Below are positions 26,421-34,226 of a DNA stretch of 64,000 nt, one piece after another (within the stretch, counting starts at the first letter, position 1; each line of letters begins with the position of its first letter). The stretch spans positions 1 to 64,000 of the forward strand of contig CAIRES010000035.1 of assembly GCA_903877645.1 (NCBI GenBank), read 5' to 3'. This stretch comes from an uncultured Bacteroidota bacterium (GTDB taxonomy: Bacteria > Bacteroidota > Bacteroidia > Chitinophagales > Chitinophagaceae). The notes under the pieces are model-generated. The model saw only the letters and a list, made by a program, of their open reading frames with translations. It was not told where the DNA came from and did not search any database. The position numbers were made by a program, and so were the translations under genes.

Positions 26421-28224
26421 ACGATACAACTGCCATTGTTGGTGTATCCCTGATCGTCATTGCTGCGTTGGCCAGTTCTTCTTTCATAGTTTCAATATAC
26501 CGGCCACTTTCCTTTTTCATATACGAAACCAGGCCGTTGTAGTAATCGATGCCGGCAAGCAGGTTACTTTTGAAGAGTTGCAGGTACTTCTCCTGTTTCG
26601 GATTTGTGACGAAATTATCCGATACCTTTTTCTTAAAGTAGTCAATGTACAATTGTAGCTCATTGATAAACATATTGGGTCGGTAGGTGCTGTTGAACAG
26701 GTTCACTTTTCCATAGATATGACCGACCATATCCGACAGGCTGTGTATACCCGAAAAGTAGGCCAGGTTGGGACCGGGGCATATCGTTACTGCGCCTAGT
26801 TTATGAGACAAAGGCACATGGTCTTTTAATAGAGCCGAAGCGCCCAGTCCTTCGCACAGACAATCCTTCTCGGTGATCTGGTTGAGTTGGGTTGCATACA
26901 ATTCGGTAGGTAGATTCAGCGACTTTAATTGTTTGATCTTATGATTTTGGTATTCCCGCGAAGCCGTGCATACAGGCACCTCAGTAAACTCTGTATCCGA
27001 TGATAGGAACTTTTTGTAGCAGGGACTTCCCGGCCTTCCTTTGTCTATGCGTTCGTGCCGTTGTTGCTCGCCGGTGCTTTTCCTGAAGTTATTGAACGGC
27101 ACACCAAGGGGCGATGCATTGCTGATAAAGTAATCCTCCTTTTGCGCTGTCGCCAGTGCGTTCAGTGTGCCGTCATCTACATTAGTGGCTTCCGGTACCA
27201 ATAAGAAGGGACTGCCCCATCCGGTCCCATCCAGTTCGTAATGCTCCAGCAGAAAGATATCCTCTTTTGCTGTACCTATACCACCTTGCACAGTTATTTT
27301 CATTTGTGGTGATACTGCAAACGTCGCTATATTCTTTTCTTTATGCGCGGCGGTGCAGAGCTCATAAAGCGCTGCGTGTAGTTCTGCTCGTTTCGCTTTG
27401 AACTCCTCCAATATTGGCCCCAGTAGCAGCCCGTCAGTAGCAAATGCATGCCCACCGCAGTTTAGCCCCGATTCGATCCGGAATTCAGATATCCACAGGC
27501 CTTTTTTTGCGAAGATCTTGCCCTGTATCAGCGCAGACCGATAGTCACTCACCTTTAAAATAAGTTTCTTCGCCAGTTGTCCGTTGGCGTCTGGATAGAA
27601 GTCAGCGAATTGCTCTACGTAATTATATAGCCTGGGGTTATATCCTGCCGAAAATACTACTGAAGAAGTGAGATCGCTGTTTGCGAATCCACGGAAAGCC
27701 GCGAGCGCGTCTGAATATTCCTGTGGCAAGGCATTTCCTGCTGCATCCACCGCGGTGCGGTCCACCTTTGCCATGATATTCACGTCTATAGCCCCTGCGG
27801 TCATGCCTTCACGAAGTTCAGCTTGTACAAGTTCCTGGAGTGTGCCGGGTTCCATCGCATTCATCTCCCGGTATTTTATCTTCAATGGTGAGCGCTCAGG
27901 AAGTAGTTCGAAATATTTAGCCAGTTCATTGTCTGCGCCGAAAGGCAACGCCCGTAGCTCATCCATTTGCCTGGTTACAATAAAATGGATCAGGTTCAGG
28001 TATTCAGTGATGCGCTTAGCCCTGTGGTCTTCAGCCCGTTCACTGATGTGATGGTAAGCAACTCCTGCTTGCTCGCAGTGATGGCCCCGCATTTTTTCTA
28101 CTAACTGATCGTCCATTATTGATATTACAGACGAGATACCAAACCGTGCCACCTTTACAGGTGTATCTATACTATATCCCAGGCCTAAAACAGGTATGTG
28201 AAAGCTGTGTGCTGATGTATTCAT
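26419..28224 (-). CDS. Uncharacterised 601-aa protein, possible FMN/TIM-barrel type
   Basis: I do not recognise a named family with certainty. The N terminus (IPVLGLGYSIDTPVKVARFG, then ISSVISIMDDQLVEKMRGHH) looks like the start of a TIM barrel of the nitronate monooxygenase/PfaD type. The middle has ESGLNCGGHAFATDGLLLG and ITVQGGIGTAKED, Gly-rich turns that could bind a flavin phosphate. Cys residues recur around 490-530 (KDCLCEGLGAS, ITICPGPN-like VTICPGPN). The C terminus is helical. hemN lies 110 bp upstream on the same strand, and both have a similar FNR/CRP-like palindrome before their starts, suggesting a role under low oxygen. Function not assigned. Confidence 0.7.
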   Translation of the reverse strand: MNTSAHSFHIPVLGLGYSIDTPVKVARFGISSVISIMDDQLVEKMRGHHCEQAGVAYHHISERAEDHRAKRITEYLNLIHFIVTRQMDELRALPFGADNELAKYFELLPERSPLKIKYREMNAMEPGTLQELVQAELREGMTAGAIDVNIMAKVDRTAVDAAGNALPQEYSDALAAFRGFANSDLTSSVVFSAGYNPRLYNYVEQFADFYPDANGQLAKKLILKVSDYRSALIQGKIFAKKGLWISEFRIESGLNCGGHAFATDGLLLGPILEEFKAKRAELHAALYELCTAAHKEKNIATFAVSPQMKITVQGGIGTAKEDIFLLEHYELDGTGWGSPFLLVPEATNVDDGTLNALATAQKEDYFISNASPLGVPFNNFRKSTGEQQRHERIDKGRPGSPCYKKFLSSDTEFTEVPVCTASREYQNHKIKQLKSLNLPTELYATQLNQITEKDCLCEGLGASALLKDHVPLSHKLGAVTICPGPNLAYFSGIHSLSDMVGHIYGKVNLFNSTYRPNMFINELQLYIDYFKKKVSDNFVTNPKQEKYLQLFKSNLLAGIDYYNGLVSYMKKESGRYIETMKEELANAAMTIRDTPTMAVVS

Positions 28225-28304
28225 TGGTCTTTTTTATGAAAAGCAATTACACGAATGTCAGCCAACACAGGCAGAATAAGCCTGCTGCCCGTCAGGGTAC
28301 AATA

Positions 28305-28316
28305 TGACCGCGATCA
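28305..28316. promoter_or_regulatory. FNR/CRP-like palindrome upstream of the 601-aa gene
   Basis: TGACCGCGATCA, an imperfect TGAyCG-CGrTCA palindrome, is centred about 86 bp before the start codon at 28224. The same sequence with one change occurs before hemN. CRP/FNR regulators recognise TGA-N6-TCA half-sites, and this site has that spacing. Confidence 0.5.
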
Positions 28317-28333
28317 TGAAAAAAGACATTTTT

Positions 28334-29698
28334 TTAAATAGCGTTGCTGAACAATCTCTTTTCCTTGCGGATCTTGTTCCTGATCAGGAAAAGGTCATAC
28401 GCGCTGCAAATGTTTCTGATGAAATCCTTGCCGGTTCTTGTCACAGTAATGCCGTGGCCGTGAATAAGCACTAATCCGTCTTGTTCCATTTGTTGCAGCT
28501 GTGGCAGGCAGTATTGGGCAATGGTGGTCTCATCCTGCGGTTGGTAGGTTGTCTTGCCCCTGCAGATGACATCTGAAATGTACTGCCCGAACCGTACATC
28601 TTCGTCGGTGAGGAAATAACCTTTTTCAACGGCCAGTTCCTGCTTATTGATATGCTGGTAATAAGTGTGTATCGTCTTTGAATTTTGTGCAAATGCCTTA
28701 CCTGTACTGCTGATGCTCGAAACCCCCAACCCTATCAGTACATCTGTTTGCTGCGTGGTATAGCCCATGAAATTCCGGTGCAGCCTACCTGCCTTAGCTA
28801 CTACACACAGGTCATCCGTAGCTAAAGCAAAATGGTCCATCCCTATATCGCGGTATCCATTTTGCAGAAACAGGTTTCTGCCTGTCTGGTAAAGTCTGAG
28901 TTTCTCTGCGGCTGTAGGCAGGTCGTGCTCATCAAATAGCCGTTGGCCCCTGCTTGTCCACGGCACGTGTGCGTAACTGTAAAAGGCCACCCTGTCGGGC
29001 TTCATAGATATCGTCTGCTCTATGGTCCGCGCCATGCTTTCTTCGGTTTGCAGTGGCAATCCGTATATAAGGTCATAGTTCACCGACTTATATCCTATCG
29101 CCCTTGCTGTATTGGTCACATACTGTACCTGCTCAAAGGGTTGCACCCTGTTGATGATCTTTTGCACTTCCGGATCATTGTCTTGTATACCAAAGCTCAC
29201 CCTGCGGAAGCCCATGCTATACAATGTCTCCAAGTGCTCTTTTGTGGTGTTGTTCGGGTGCCCTTCAAAACTGAACTCATACTCCTCGTGTATCACCGAG
29301 CTATCCAGTATAGGTTGCAGCAGGCGGGAAAGGTTGGCAGGCGAAAAGAAAGTAGGCGTACCTCCGCCCAGGTGCAGTTCCCGCAGCACCGGCTTTTCGC
29401 CCATCATTTGAGTATACAACTGCCATTCCCGGAACACAGCATTAATATACTCCATCTCAACGCTGTGATTGGTGGTGATCTTTTTATTGCAGCCGCAGTA
29501 GGTACACATGGCCTCACAAAAAGGCAAATGAATATAAAGGCTGATTCCTTTCTTTTGGTTCGAAGCTTCGAACGCGCTGATAAAATTATGCTGCCACTCC
29601 CGGGCATCTATATGCTCTTTCCAGTTGGGTACGGTAGGGTAGCTCGTGTATCGTGGTACGGGGATATTGTATTTTTCAAGTAGTCGGGCCTGGTCCAT
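28334..29698 (-). CDS. hemN: Oxygen-independent coproporphyrinogen III oxidase HemN
   Basis: 454 aa, the length of true HemN rather than the shorter HemW. It decarboxylates coproporphyrinogen III to protoporphyrinogen IX without O2, using radical SAM chemistry. The cluster motif CxxxCxxC is at C61, C65 and C68, followed by C70 (FCEAMCTYCGC). Other motifs are PRYTSYPTVP near the N terminus, ELHLGGGTPTF and IGMDHFAL. The C-terminal HemN domain is present. An FNR/CRP-like palindrome lies 47 bp before the start, consistent with induction when oxygen is low. Confidence 0.96.
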   Translation of the reverse strand: MDQARLLEKYNIPVPRYTSYPTVPNWKEHIDAREWQHNFISAFEASNQKKGISLYIHLPFCEAMCTYCGCNKKITTNHSVEMEYINAVFREWQLYTQMMGEKPVLRELHLGGGTPTFFSPANLSRLLQPILDSSVIHEEYEFSFEGHPNNTTKEHLETLYSMGFRRVSFGIQDNDPEVQKIINRVQPFEQVQYVTNTARAIGYKSVNYDLIYGLPLQTEESMARTIEQTISMKPDRVAFYSYAHVPWTSRGQRLFDEHDLPTAAEKLRLYQTGRNLFLQNGYRDIGMDHFALATDDLCVVAKAGRLHRNFMGYTTQQTDVLIGLGVSSISSTGKAFAQNSKTIHTYYQHINKQELAVEKGYFLTDEDVRFGQYISDVICRGKTTYQPQDETTIAQYCLPQLQQMEQDGLVLIHGHGITVTRTGKDFIRNICSAYDLFLIRNKIRKEKRLFSNAI

Positions 29699-29744
29699 GG
29701 ATAACTATTTCGCCAAAAATAACAGCGATTATCCACTCAAAACC

Positions 29745-29756
29745 TGACCGTGATCA
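29745..29756. promoter_or_regulatory. FNR/CRP-like palindrome upstream of hemN
   Basis: TGACCGTGATCA lies 47 bp before the hemN start and differs at one base from the site before the next gene downstream. TGA and TCA half-sites are separated by 6 bp as in CRP/FNR operators. A T-rich stretch with TTTGACATCATTTTTACATC follows, but a TAnnTTTG element was not located. Confidence 0.5.
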
Positions 29757-29815
29757 TCTGCCACCGCTTTGCCACAAGTTTGACATCATTTTTACATCCG
29801 TAGACTCAGGGAAAT

Positions 29816-29848
29816 AAAAAAGGCACCGCAATGATGTTGCGGTGCCTT
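29816..29848 (-). terminator. Intrinsic terminator
   Basis: On the minus strand AAGGCACCGCAA pairs with TTGCGGTGCCTT around a short loop and is followed by a T run. It lies 23 bp beyond the J-domain/KTSC gene stop. Confidence 0.85.
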
Positions 29849-29870
29849 CCTCTGTAATTTGATCTTTATC

Positions 29871-30320
29871 TTATTCCGCTTCTACTGGCTGTTTGCTGGC
29901 GCTCCTGTAAGGGAATGACTCATAAATATGCCTGCGCGCAAACCTGCCCAGTGCCGGTGCATTCACCAGCTTCACATACAGTGCTTTTGGTACACCGAAG
30001 TATTCGTAGTGGTTGCCGTCTACAAATTTCATCACCAATGTTTCGTCTTTATACTCAAAATCCTGGATACCGGAGGTGGTAATGGTATTCATATATTCGG
30101 CCATGCCGGCAGCACGTGTTTCGGGCGCTATACTTACCAGGAAGTGATAAGCAGCTATAATGCGCTTACTTTTCACCTCTGCCTCGGTCCTTTCAGCTTC
30201 ATCATGAAACTTGTCCGGGTGCCAGCTCTTCATCAGGTTCCGGTAAACGGTCTTCAGCTCCTGCAACTCCGCATTTTCATTAACTCCCAACAGCTTCCTG
30301 TATCCTATGATCTTTTTCAT
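29871..30320 (-). CDS. J-domain plus KTSC-domain protein
   Basis: 149 aa. The N-terminal half is a short J domain (YRKLLGVNENAELQELKTVY, then RNLMKSWHPDKFHDEAERTE) with the HPD signature that stimulates Hsp70 ATPase. The C-terminal half is a KTSC domain (ITTSGIQDFEYKDETLVMKF, then GNHYEYFGVPKALYVKLVNA) of unknown function, often fused to nucleic-acid or chaperone modules. The tRNA-Arg gene is 20 bp upstream on the same strand, so the mRNA could be produced by read-through from the tRNA promoter. Confidence 0.85.
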   Translation of the reverse strand: MKKIIGYRKLLGVNENAELQELKTVYRNLMKSWHPDKFHDEAERTEAEVKSKRIIAAYHFLVSIAPETRAAGMAEYMNTITTSGIQDFEYKDETLVMKFVDGNHYEYFGVPKALYVKLVNAPALGRFARRHIYESFPYRSASKQPVEAE

Positions 30321-30339
30321 GCTTTTTGTTTTCTCTTAG

Positions 30340-30411
30340 TGGCTTCGCCAGGAATCGAACCTGGATCTGGAGCTTCGGAAACTCTTATACTATCCATTGT
30401 ACTACGAAGCC
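30340..30411 (-). tRNA. tRNA-Arg (anticodon CCG)
   Basis: On the minus strand it reads GGCTTCG ... CGAAGCC with discriminator A and no encoded CCA. The anticodon loop is TTCCGAA (CCG, reading CGG codons), the variable loop is short, and the T arm is CCAGG-TTCGATT-CCTGG. All arms pair with a few G-U pairs. The first 31 nt of the gene and its promoter side lie inside a 98-bp direct repeat whose second copy is at 31806-31903. Confidence 0.92.
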
Positions 30412-30478
30412 GTACCGTTTTTCGGTCGGCAAAGGTATGAATAAAATCTATAATGAAAAAATCCTTATTGTTAATTAT
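30381..30478. repeat. 98-bp perfect direct repeat, copy 1 (att-like)
   Basis: Identical over 98 bp to 31806-31903. It covers the 5' half of the tRNA-Arg gene, its upstream region, and the last codon positions of a toxin-gene remnant. The two copies bound a 1.3-kb segment, the arrangement left by site-specific integration into a tRNA gene or by unequal recombination. Confidence 0.93.
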
Positions 30479-30600
30479 ATCCCTTTTCGAGGTTTATTTA
30501 TAGGATAACGGTTGCGGTGGAAAAGAAAAATGTAAAAGAGGCCTGTTTTTTGGAATATGCTGAAGGTTATGAAACTAAGTGATAAGAGCAGCGGGACCGT
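30475..30600 (-). pseudogene. ParE-type toxin C-terminal remnant
   Basis: A stop-free stretch on the minus strand after a TGA at 30601-30603 encodes LSFITFSIFQKTGLFYIFLF and HRNRYPINKPRKGI before the TAA at 30475-30477. It aligns with the end of the intact toxin at 31900-32205 (TIVYQIFPERNLVHISSIF, then HNSRNPRKKFRKDQ). Both use the same stop codon at the equivalent position of the 98-bp repeat. There is no start codon, and the N-terminal two thirds are absent. I infer the remains of an earlier toxin gene; similarity is modest, so this is tentative. Confidence 0.5.
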
Positions 30601-30642
30601 TCAAAAGGTAAAAAAGATTGTAGAAGCAAAATAAAGACGACC

Positions 30643-30828
30643 ATGGACTTACAGACGACATACGCATATAAAAGCAAAGAAGTAGAACAAAAATTATCGC
30701 GACTGAAAAAGATAGTGAAGAAGCATAGCCGCTGTTTTGAGAAAAATACAAACAACTGGGGCTATCTTGGAGACCTCATTAATTTAGATAATAAACTGGA
30801 AGAGGTGATACACTTTACACGCATGTAG
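30643..30828 (+). CDS. Small hypothetical protein
   Basis: 61 aa, Lys-rich. It contains EVEQKLSRLKKIVKKHSRCF, then NNWGYLGDLINLDNKLEEVI. The N-N-W-G-Y-x-G-D segment followed by a short amphipathic helix looks like a conserved fold rather than random sequence. Lies inside the segment bounded by the 98-bp repeats. No strong RBS is visible. Function unknown; it could be a small DNA- or protein-binding accessory protein. Confidence 0.45.
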   Translation: MDLQTTYAYKSKEVEQKLSRLKKIVKKHSRCFEKNTNNWGYLGDLINLDNKLEEVIHFTRM

Positions 30829-30854
30829 AACTTTCTTACGCCAGTGATAATAGG

Positions 30855-31547
30855 TTAATTGTATTTTTCGTTGAAATAGATATGCTTAACGGAAGTAGAG
30901 CCTGATTTGTAATTAATGTATGTATAGAAAATAAAATTCCATAATTCCTCTATGGCACCATCAAATGGGCCATATGTTTTTTCCATTTGCTTTAAACAAT
31001 TTTCCGCTTCTTTACTTCCAGAGACAAACGCCCAGAAAAGCATGTAGCCTTCGTTTAGATTTACTTCCGAATTCTCTTTTTTAAGGTGATAAAATCTATT
31101 TATAATTTCTTCAATCTGCTTTTTTGTATATAATGGTATGTCTTTTCTATAAAAGCACTCTTCCGTAATCTTGTTGTGAGAATAATATAGTTTATAAATA
31201 TGAAACGGTGTAGCGACATCTTCAAAGTTTCTACCAATCGGCAATTCGTAAACTTGTTTTATGTAGAGCGTATCACCTTTTTTCTCAATTCTACAATCCT
31301 CGGTAGCGTCCCACATATCTATGATTTTCTTTTCACCGCATTCATAACAAACAAACTCGGAGTAGGTTGTAATCTTATTTTTCAATTCATGATAACCGCA
31401 TACTCCAATTTGCTTATTATGCTTAAAAGTAAATACTTTAATAGGCTTCATTTCTTCGTTACTTAGAGCACTATTAGGGCAATTACATATTTGACCATGT
31501 AATGAATAGGAAAGCAGCAGAGATAAAATAATAGATAGTTGTTTCAT
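30855..31547 (-). CDS. Hypothetical secreted protein
   Basis: 230 aa. An N-terminal signal peptide (about 1-18, MKQLSIILSLLLSYSLHG) is followed by a Cys-rich start CNCPNSALSN and FVCYECGEKKIID, so disulfides or a metal site are possible. The rest is a mixed alpha/beta domain (LYIKQVYELPIGRNFEDVAT, then WAFVSGSKEAENCLKQMEKT) that I do not recognise. Lower GC than the neighbours, consistent with acquisition along with the surrounding repeat-bounded segment. Confidence 0.65.
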   Translation of the reverse strand: MKQLSIILSLLLSYSLHGQICNCPNSALSNEEMKPIKVFTFKHNKQIGVCGYHELKNKITTYSEFVCYECGEKKIIDMWDATEDCRIEKKGDTLYIKQVYELPIGRNFEDVATPFHIYKLYYSHNKITEECFYRKDIPLYTKKQIEEIINRFYHLKKENSEVNLNEGYMLFWAFVSGSKEAENCLKQMEKTYGPFDGAIEELWNFIFYTYINYKSGSTSVKHIYFNEKYN

Positions 31548-31899
31548 AACAATTTACAGGATAAATGTAACGGATTATTCCTACTCTCTTATCTGCTAAT
31601 GTAACAACGAACCACAAAATAATTTTTGATAAACCCCTCCGTTATTCGTAATTTTTAGGCGAAGAAAAATAGACATTCAGGACGAAGTAATATTGTCTAA
31701 AATGTCCCCCACTTGTCCCCACTTTTACATATAATATAGTACAGGGGATAATAAAAAAGTGAAAATCAATCACTTGCGGATGCTTGTCTATGTAGTGTCT
31801 CCTTTACTCTTATACTATCCATTGTACTACGAAGCCGTACCGTTTTTCGGTCGGCAAAGGTATGAATAAAATCTATAATGAAAAAATCCTTATTGTTAA
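31548..31899. other. Noncoding stretch of the repeat-bounded segment
   Basis: AT-rich and without a credible open frame. It holds a TGTCCCCCACTTGTCCCCAC direct-repeat pair at about 31701-31720, a T/A-rich segment, and then most of the second copy of the 98-bp repeat. The boundary at 31805/31806 is where the sequence abruptly becomes tRNA-like. Confidence 0.5.
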
Positions 31900-31903
31900 T
31901 TAT
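31806..31903. repeat. 98-bp perfect direct repeat, copy 2 (att-like)
   Basis: Second copy of 30381-30478. It contains only the 5' half of the tRNA-Arg gene, cut in the anticodon stem, so no second functional tRNA exists. Its other end includes the stop codon of the ParE-type toxin at 31900-31902. Confidence 0.93.
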
Positions 31904-32205
31904 TGGTCTTTTCGGAACTTTTTTCGAGGATTGCGGCTATTGTGGAAGATAGAAGAGATATGTACCAAGTTTCTTTCAGGAAAAATTTGATAAACTATTG
32001 TAAATGGGAAGCTTTCGATTGTTGTCTGTCTATAAGATCCGTATACAAGGCTATAATATTGCGGGTGATCACAGATTTGTTCTATTTTTTTGTCAATAGA
32101 ATCAATGAGTCGTTCACCTAAGCCTTTTTGTTCGTTTTCATACCATACATAGGAATCAGCGTATTCCTTGAGTGCTTCCTTGTGTATTTTGTACTGAAAC
32201 GGCAT
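31900..32205 (-). CDS. ParE/RelE-type toxin
   Basis: 101 aa, a compact RelE/ParE-fold toxin. Visible elements are YKIHKEALKEYADSYVWYEN, GERLIDSIDKKIEQICDHPQ, YGSYRQTTIESFPFTIVYQI and the C-terminal IFHNSRNPRKKF. ParE toxins inhibit gyrase and RelE toxins cleave mRNA; the sequence does not decide between them. The start overlaps the antitoxin stop by 1 bp (TAATG), so synthesis is coupled. The last codons and stop lie in the 98-bp repeat. This is the only complete toxin gene of the window. Confidence 0.85.
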   Translation of the reverse strand: MPFQYKIHKEALKEYADSYVWYENEQKGLGERLIDSIDKKIEQICDHPQYYSLVYGSYRQTTIESFPFTIVYQIFPERNLVHISSIFHNSRNPRKKFRKDQ

Positions 32206-32450
32206 TATTTACTTTTTTGCTTTTTGAACTGTGCTCTTGCGGCATGGCGTGCTTCCTCCATCGTATATGTTTTTGCCGATCCATCAAGAAAAGATTTAGT
32301 CCTTCGGTCAAGTTCTTTAATAAATTCTTTGCTCCAGCCGGATGCTTCTTCTATTTCATTCTCCACCATGGTATACATAGCTTTCACCTTCTTTAGGTCG
32401 CCGGTCTGACAATAATCAGCCATTCGTTCTCTAATTTTCGTTTCAGTCAT
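32205..32450 (-). CDS. Antitoxin of the ParE-type pair
   Basis: 81 aa. The C-terminal half (WSKEFIKELDRRTKSFLDGS, then AKTYTMEEARHAARAQFKKQ) matches the addiction-module antitoxin pattern, with a basic tail that would bind the toxin. The N-terminal helices (ETKIRERMADYCQTGDLKKV) may mediate dimerisation. Upstream of and overlapping the toxin gene, as expected for an autoregulated pair. The orphan protein at 19140-19313 has a related C-terminal pattern. Confidence 0.82.
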   Translation of the reverse strand: MTETKIRERMADYCQTGDLKKVKAMYTMVENEIEEASGWSKEFIKELDRRTKSFLDGSAKTYTMEEARHAARAQFKKQKSK

Positions 32451-32501
32451 AGCAATGCTGTTTATACAAAATTAGTTAATGTAGAGAAGAAAAAAAACAC
32501 C

Positions 32502-33119
32502 CTACTTATACCGCTCTATCTCCACCACTTCCCTGCAAAAGTAGTATTCCCTCGGGTCGTTAGAGGCAACGATCACCAGGCGGTTCTTACTGTATTCTTC
32601 CATCCAGTCGCGGTATTGCTCTACCCCTTGCTGGTCCAGGTTGGTGCAGGGCTCATCAAGCAGCAGGGCAGGGGTGTCGGAGAATATGGCCTGTGCCAGC
32701 TTCACTCTCTGTTTCATGCCCGATGAGTAATCACCCACCGGTTTATTCACAGCGCCTTCCAGTCCCGTTTTTTTGATCACATCGGCTATCGTCATTCCCG
32801 GCAGCAGCTTCTTAAAAGAAAAATGAAACTCGAAAAATTCCTGCAAGGTCAGTTCCTCCACCAGTTCCATTCCCGGCGCGCAAAAACTAATGTGGCTAAA
32901 CACTTTATTCGCTTCCAGTTCCTTGTCGCCATTATAAAACCGCACCTTACCCAGCGATGGGCTCTGCATCCCCGCTATTATCCGCAGCAGGGTAGACTTG
33001 CCACTTCCATTAGATCCCAGCAGGGCATAGGCATTAGGGGCTTTAAAAGAATGGTCTACATCTTTAAAGATCCTGTGCCGCTGAAAGCGCTTGCCTATAT
33101 TTTCGAGGGTGATGATCAT
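32502..33119 (-). CDS. ABC transporter ATP-binding protein
   Basis: 205 aa from the ATG at 33119 (MIITLENIGK); an upstream start would add 7 residues. This nucleotide-binding domain has Walker A GSNGSGKSTLL, the signature YSSGMKQRVKLAQA and Walker B PALLLDEPCTNLD. The usual Q-loop region is HISFCAPGMELVEELT. The short size and S-S-G-M-K-Q-R signature resemble heme-exporter (CcmA) or ABC-2-type exporters. No permease gene is adjacent, so the partner is unknown. The secreted 334-aa protein lies upstream on the same strand across a 24-bp gap. Confidence 0.88.
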   Translation of the reverse strand: MIITLENIGKRFQRHRIFKDVDHSFKAPNAYALLGSNGSGKSTLLRIIAGMQSPSLGKVRFYNGDKELEANKVFSHISFCAPGMELVEELTLQEFFEFHFSFKKLLPGMTIADVIKKTGLEGAVNKPVGDYSSGMKQRVKLAQAIFSDTPALLLDEPCTNLDQQGVEQYRDWMEEYSKNRLVIVASNDPREYYFCREVVEIERYK

Positions 33120-33143
33120 TACCGAGGACAAACTTAACACTTA

Positions 33144-34148
33144 TTAATTATCATAAAACAGCTCACTCCGCTCCATCGCAGATTGGTTACCGTACGGATA
33201 GTCTCCAAACCGGTGTATGATCTCATATTCATTGAACGAGAAGAACTGTATATACGCCCATTCGTCAGTGGGAGTCTTTTTAATATGCTCCAGTATTACG
33301 CCCATCAATCGCAGGCGTTCTTTGTCATACAATTCGTTGGGTATCTCTGATGTGCGGGATACACCATAATCCAATTGCTTGATGGCCCGCCACTTCCTCC
33401 ATGCTTCAAACAGCAGCGGCGAATAGGTGCCCTTGCTCATGATCCGGTACAAATACCCCATTGCTATGGAATCTCCATTCTCTACTTTCATCGAATCAGT
33501 AAACTTTTTCTTCAGCAAAATATCAGAGAGGTACATTACCGTGATGTCGTTCTGCAGGCTTTTGGGGTCATTCTTTAGTAATGTATAAGCCTCCTTAGGA
33601 TGCAGGGTGTTTAGCAGGGCATCAACTTTTTTCTTTTCAGCAAAAGGTATGTTCCTTGCTTTTAGTTCATGTATACTCCGCTCCGTCGAGTCGAAATGTA
33701 TATAGCCCTCTGCTCCAAACTTTGAGATCAGTGTGTCCAGGTGCGCTTGCAGTTGGGGCTGGTAGGTCTCGTTGCATTTCCTGAACATATCACTCTCATT
33801 GCCGTACTTGTACAAGTCGTCAAAGCATTCTATGATCACGTCCATCAATGCCACTACCTGGTTTTTATAGTCAGCATAGCGCGGATCTATTTTGGCGTTC
33901 TGTATGTCTTGCTTCAGTAATTTTTCTTTGGTAATGCAGGCCTGTATGATCTCTTTTTCAGCGCCCCTTTCAGCGCCGCCCTCGGCAAAATAAAGCGCCA
34001 CCATTTCTTCATTGCGCTGTATGCCCCGTTCAAATTCGTAAAACTGAATAATAGAATTTGCCTCCTTCAGAAATCTAGCGCTATTGATCTTCTGCGAAAA
34101 GCCAAAGAATGGAAAAGCTACTAAAAGAGACAAAAGAATATTCTTCAT
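33144..34148 (-). CDS. Hypothetical secreted protein
   Basis: 334 aa. The signal peptide (about 1-18, ending FGFSQ) is followed by a helical, charged protein (EANSIIQFYEFERGIQRNEE, then AERGAEKEIIQACITKEKLL). Later segments include PKEAYTLLKNDPKSLQNDI and RSELFYDN at the C terminus. No catalytic motif or named domain was recognised. It precedes the ABC ATPase gene on the same strand. Probably periplasmic. Confidence 0.75.
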   Translation of the reverse strand: MKNILLSLLVAFPFFGFSQKINSARFLKEANSIIQFYEFERGIQRNEEMVALYFAEGGAERGAEKEIIQACITKEKLLKQDIQNAKIDPRYADYKNQVVALMDVIIECFDDLYKYGNESDMFRKCNETYQPQLQAHLDTLISKFGAEGYIHFDSTERSIHELKARNIPFAEKKKVDALLNTLHPKEAYTLLKNDPKSLQNDITVMYLSDILLKKKFTDSMKVENGDSIAMGYLYRIMSKGTYSPLLFEAWRKWRAIKQLDYGVSRTSEIPNELYDKERLRLMGVILEHIKKTPTDEWAYIQFFSFNEYEIIHRFGDYPYGNQSAMERSELFYDN

Positions 34149-34226
34149 AGATGTACTCTGAACCCTTTTAGGTTTTGACTTTTCACTTTTAACTAACGAC
34201 TATCTACTAATTACTAACGACTATCC

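Noticed and set aside
30340-30411. A second complete tRNA-Arg at 31806-31903
   Set aside because: Only the 5' half of the gene is duplicated; there is no T arm or 3' acceptor strand.
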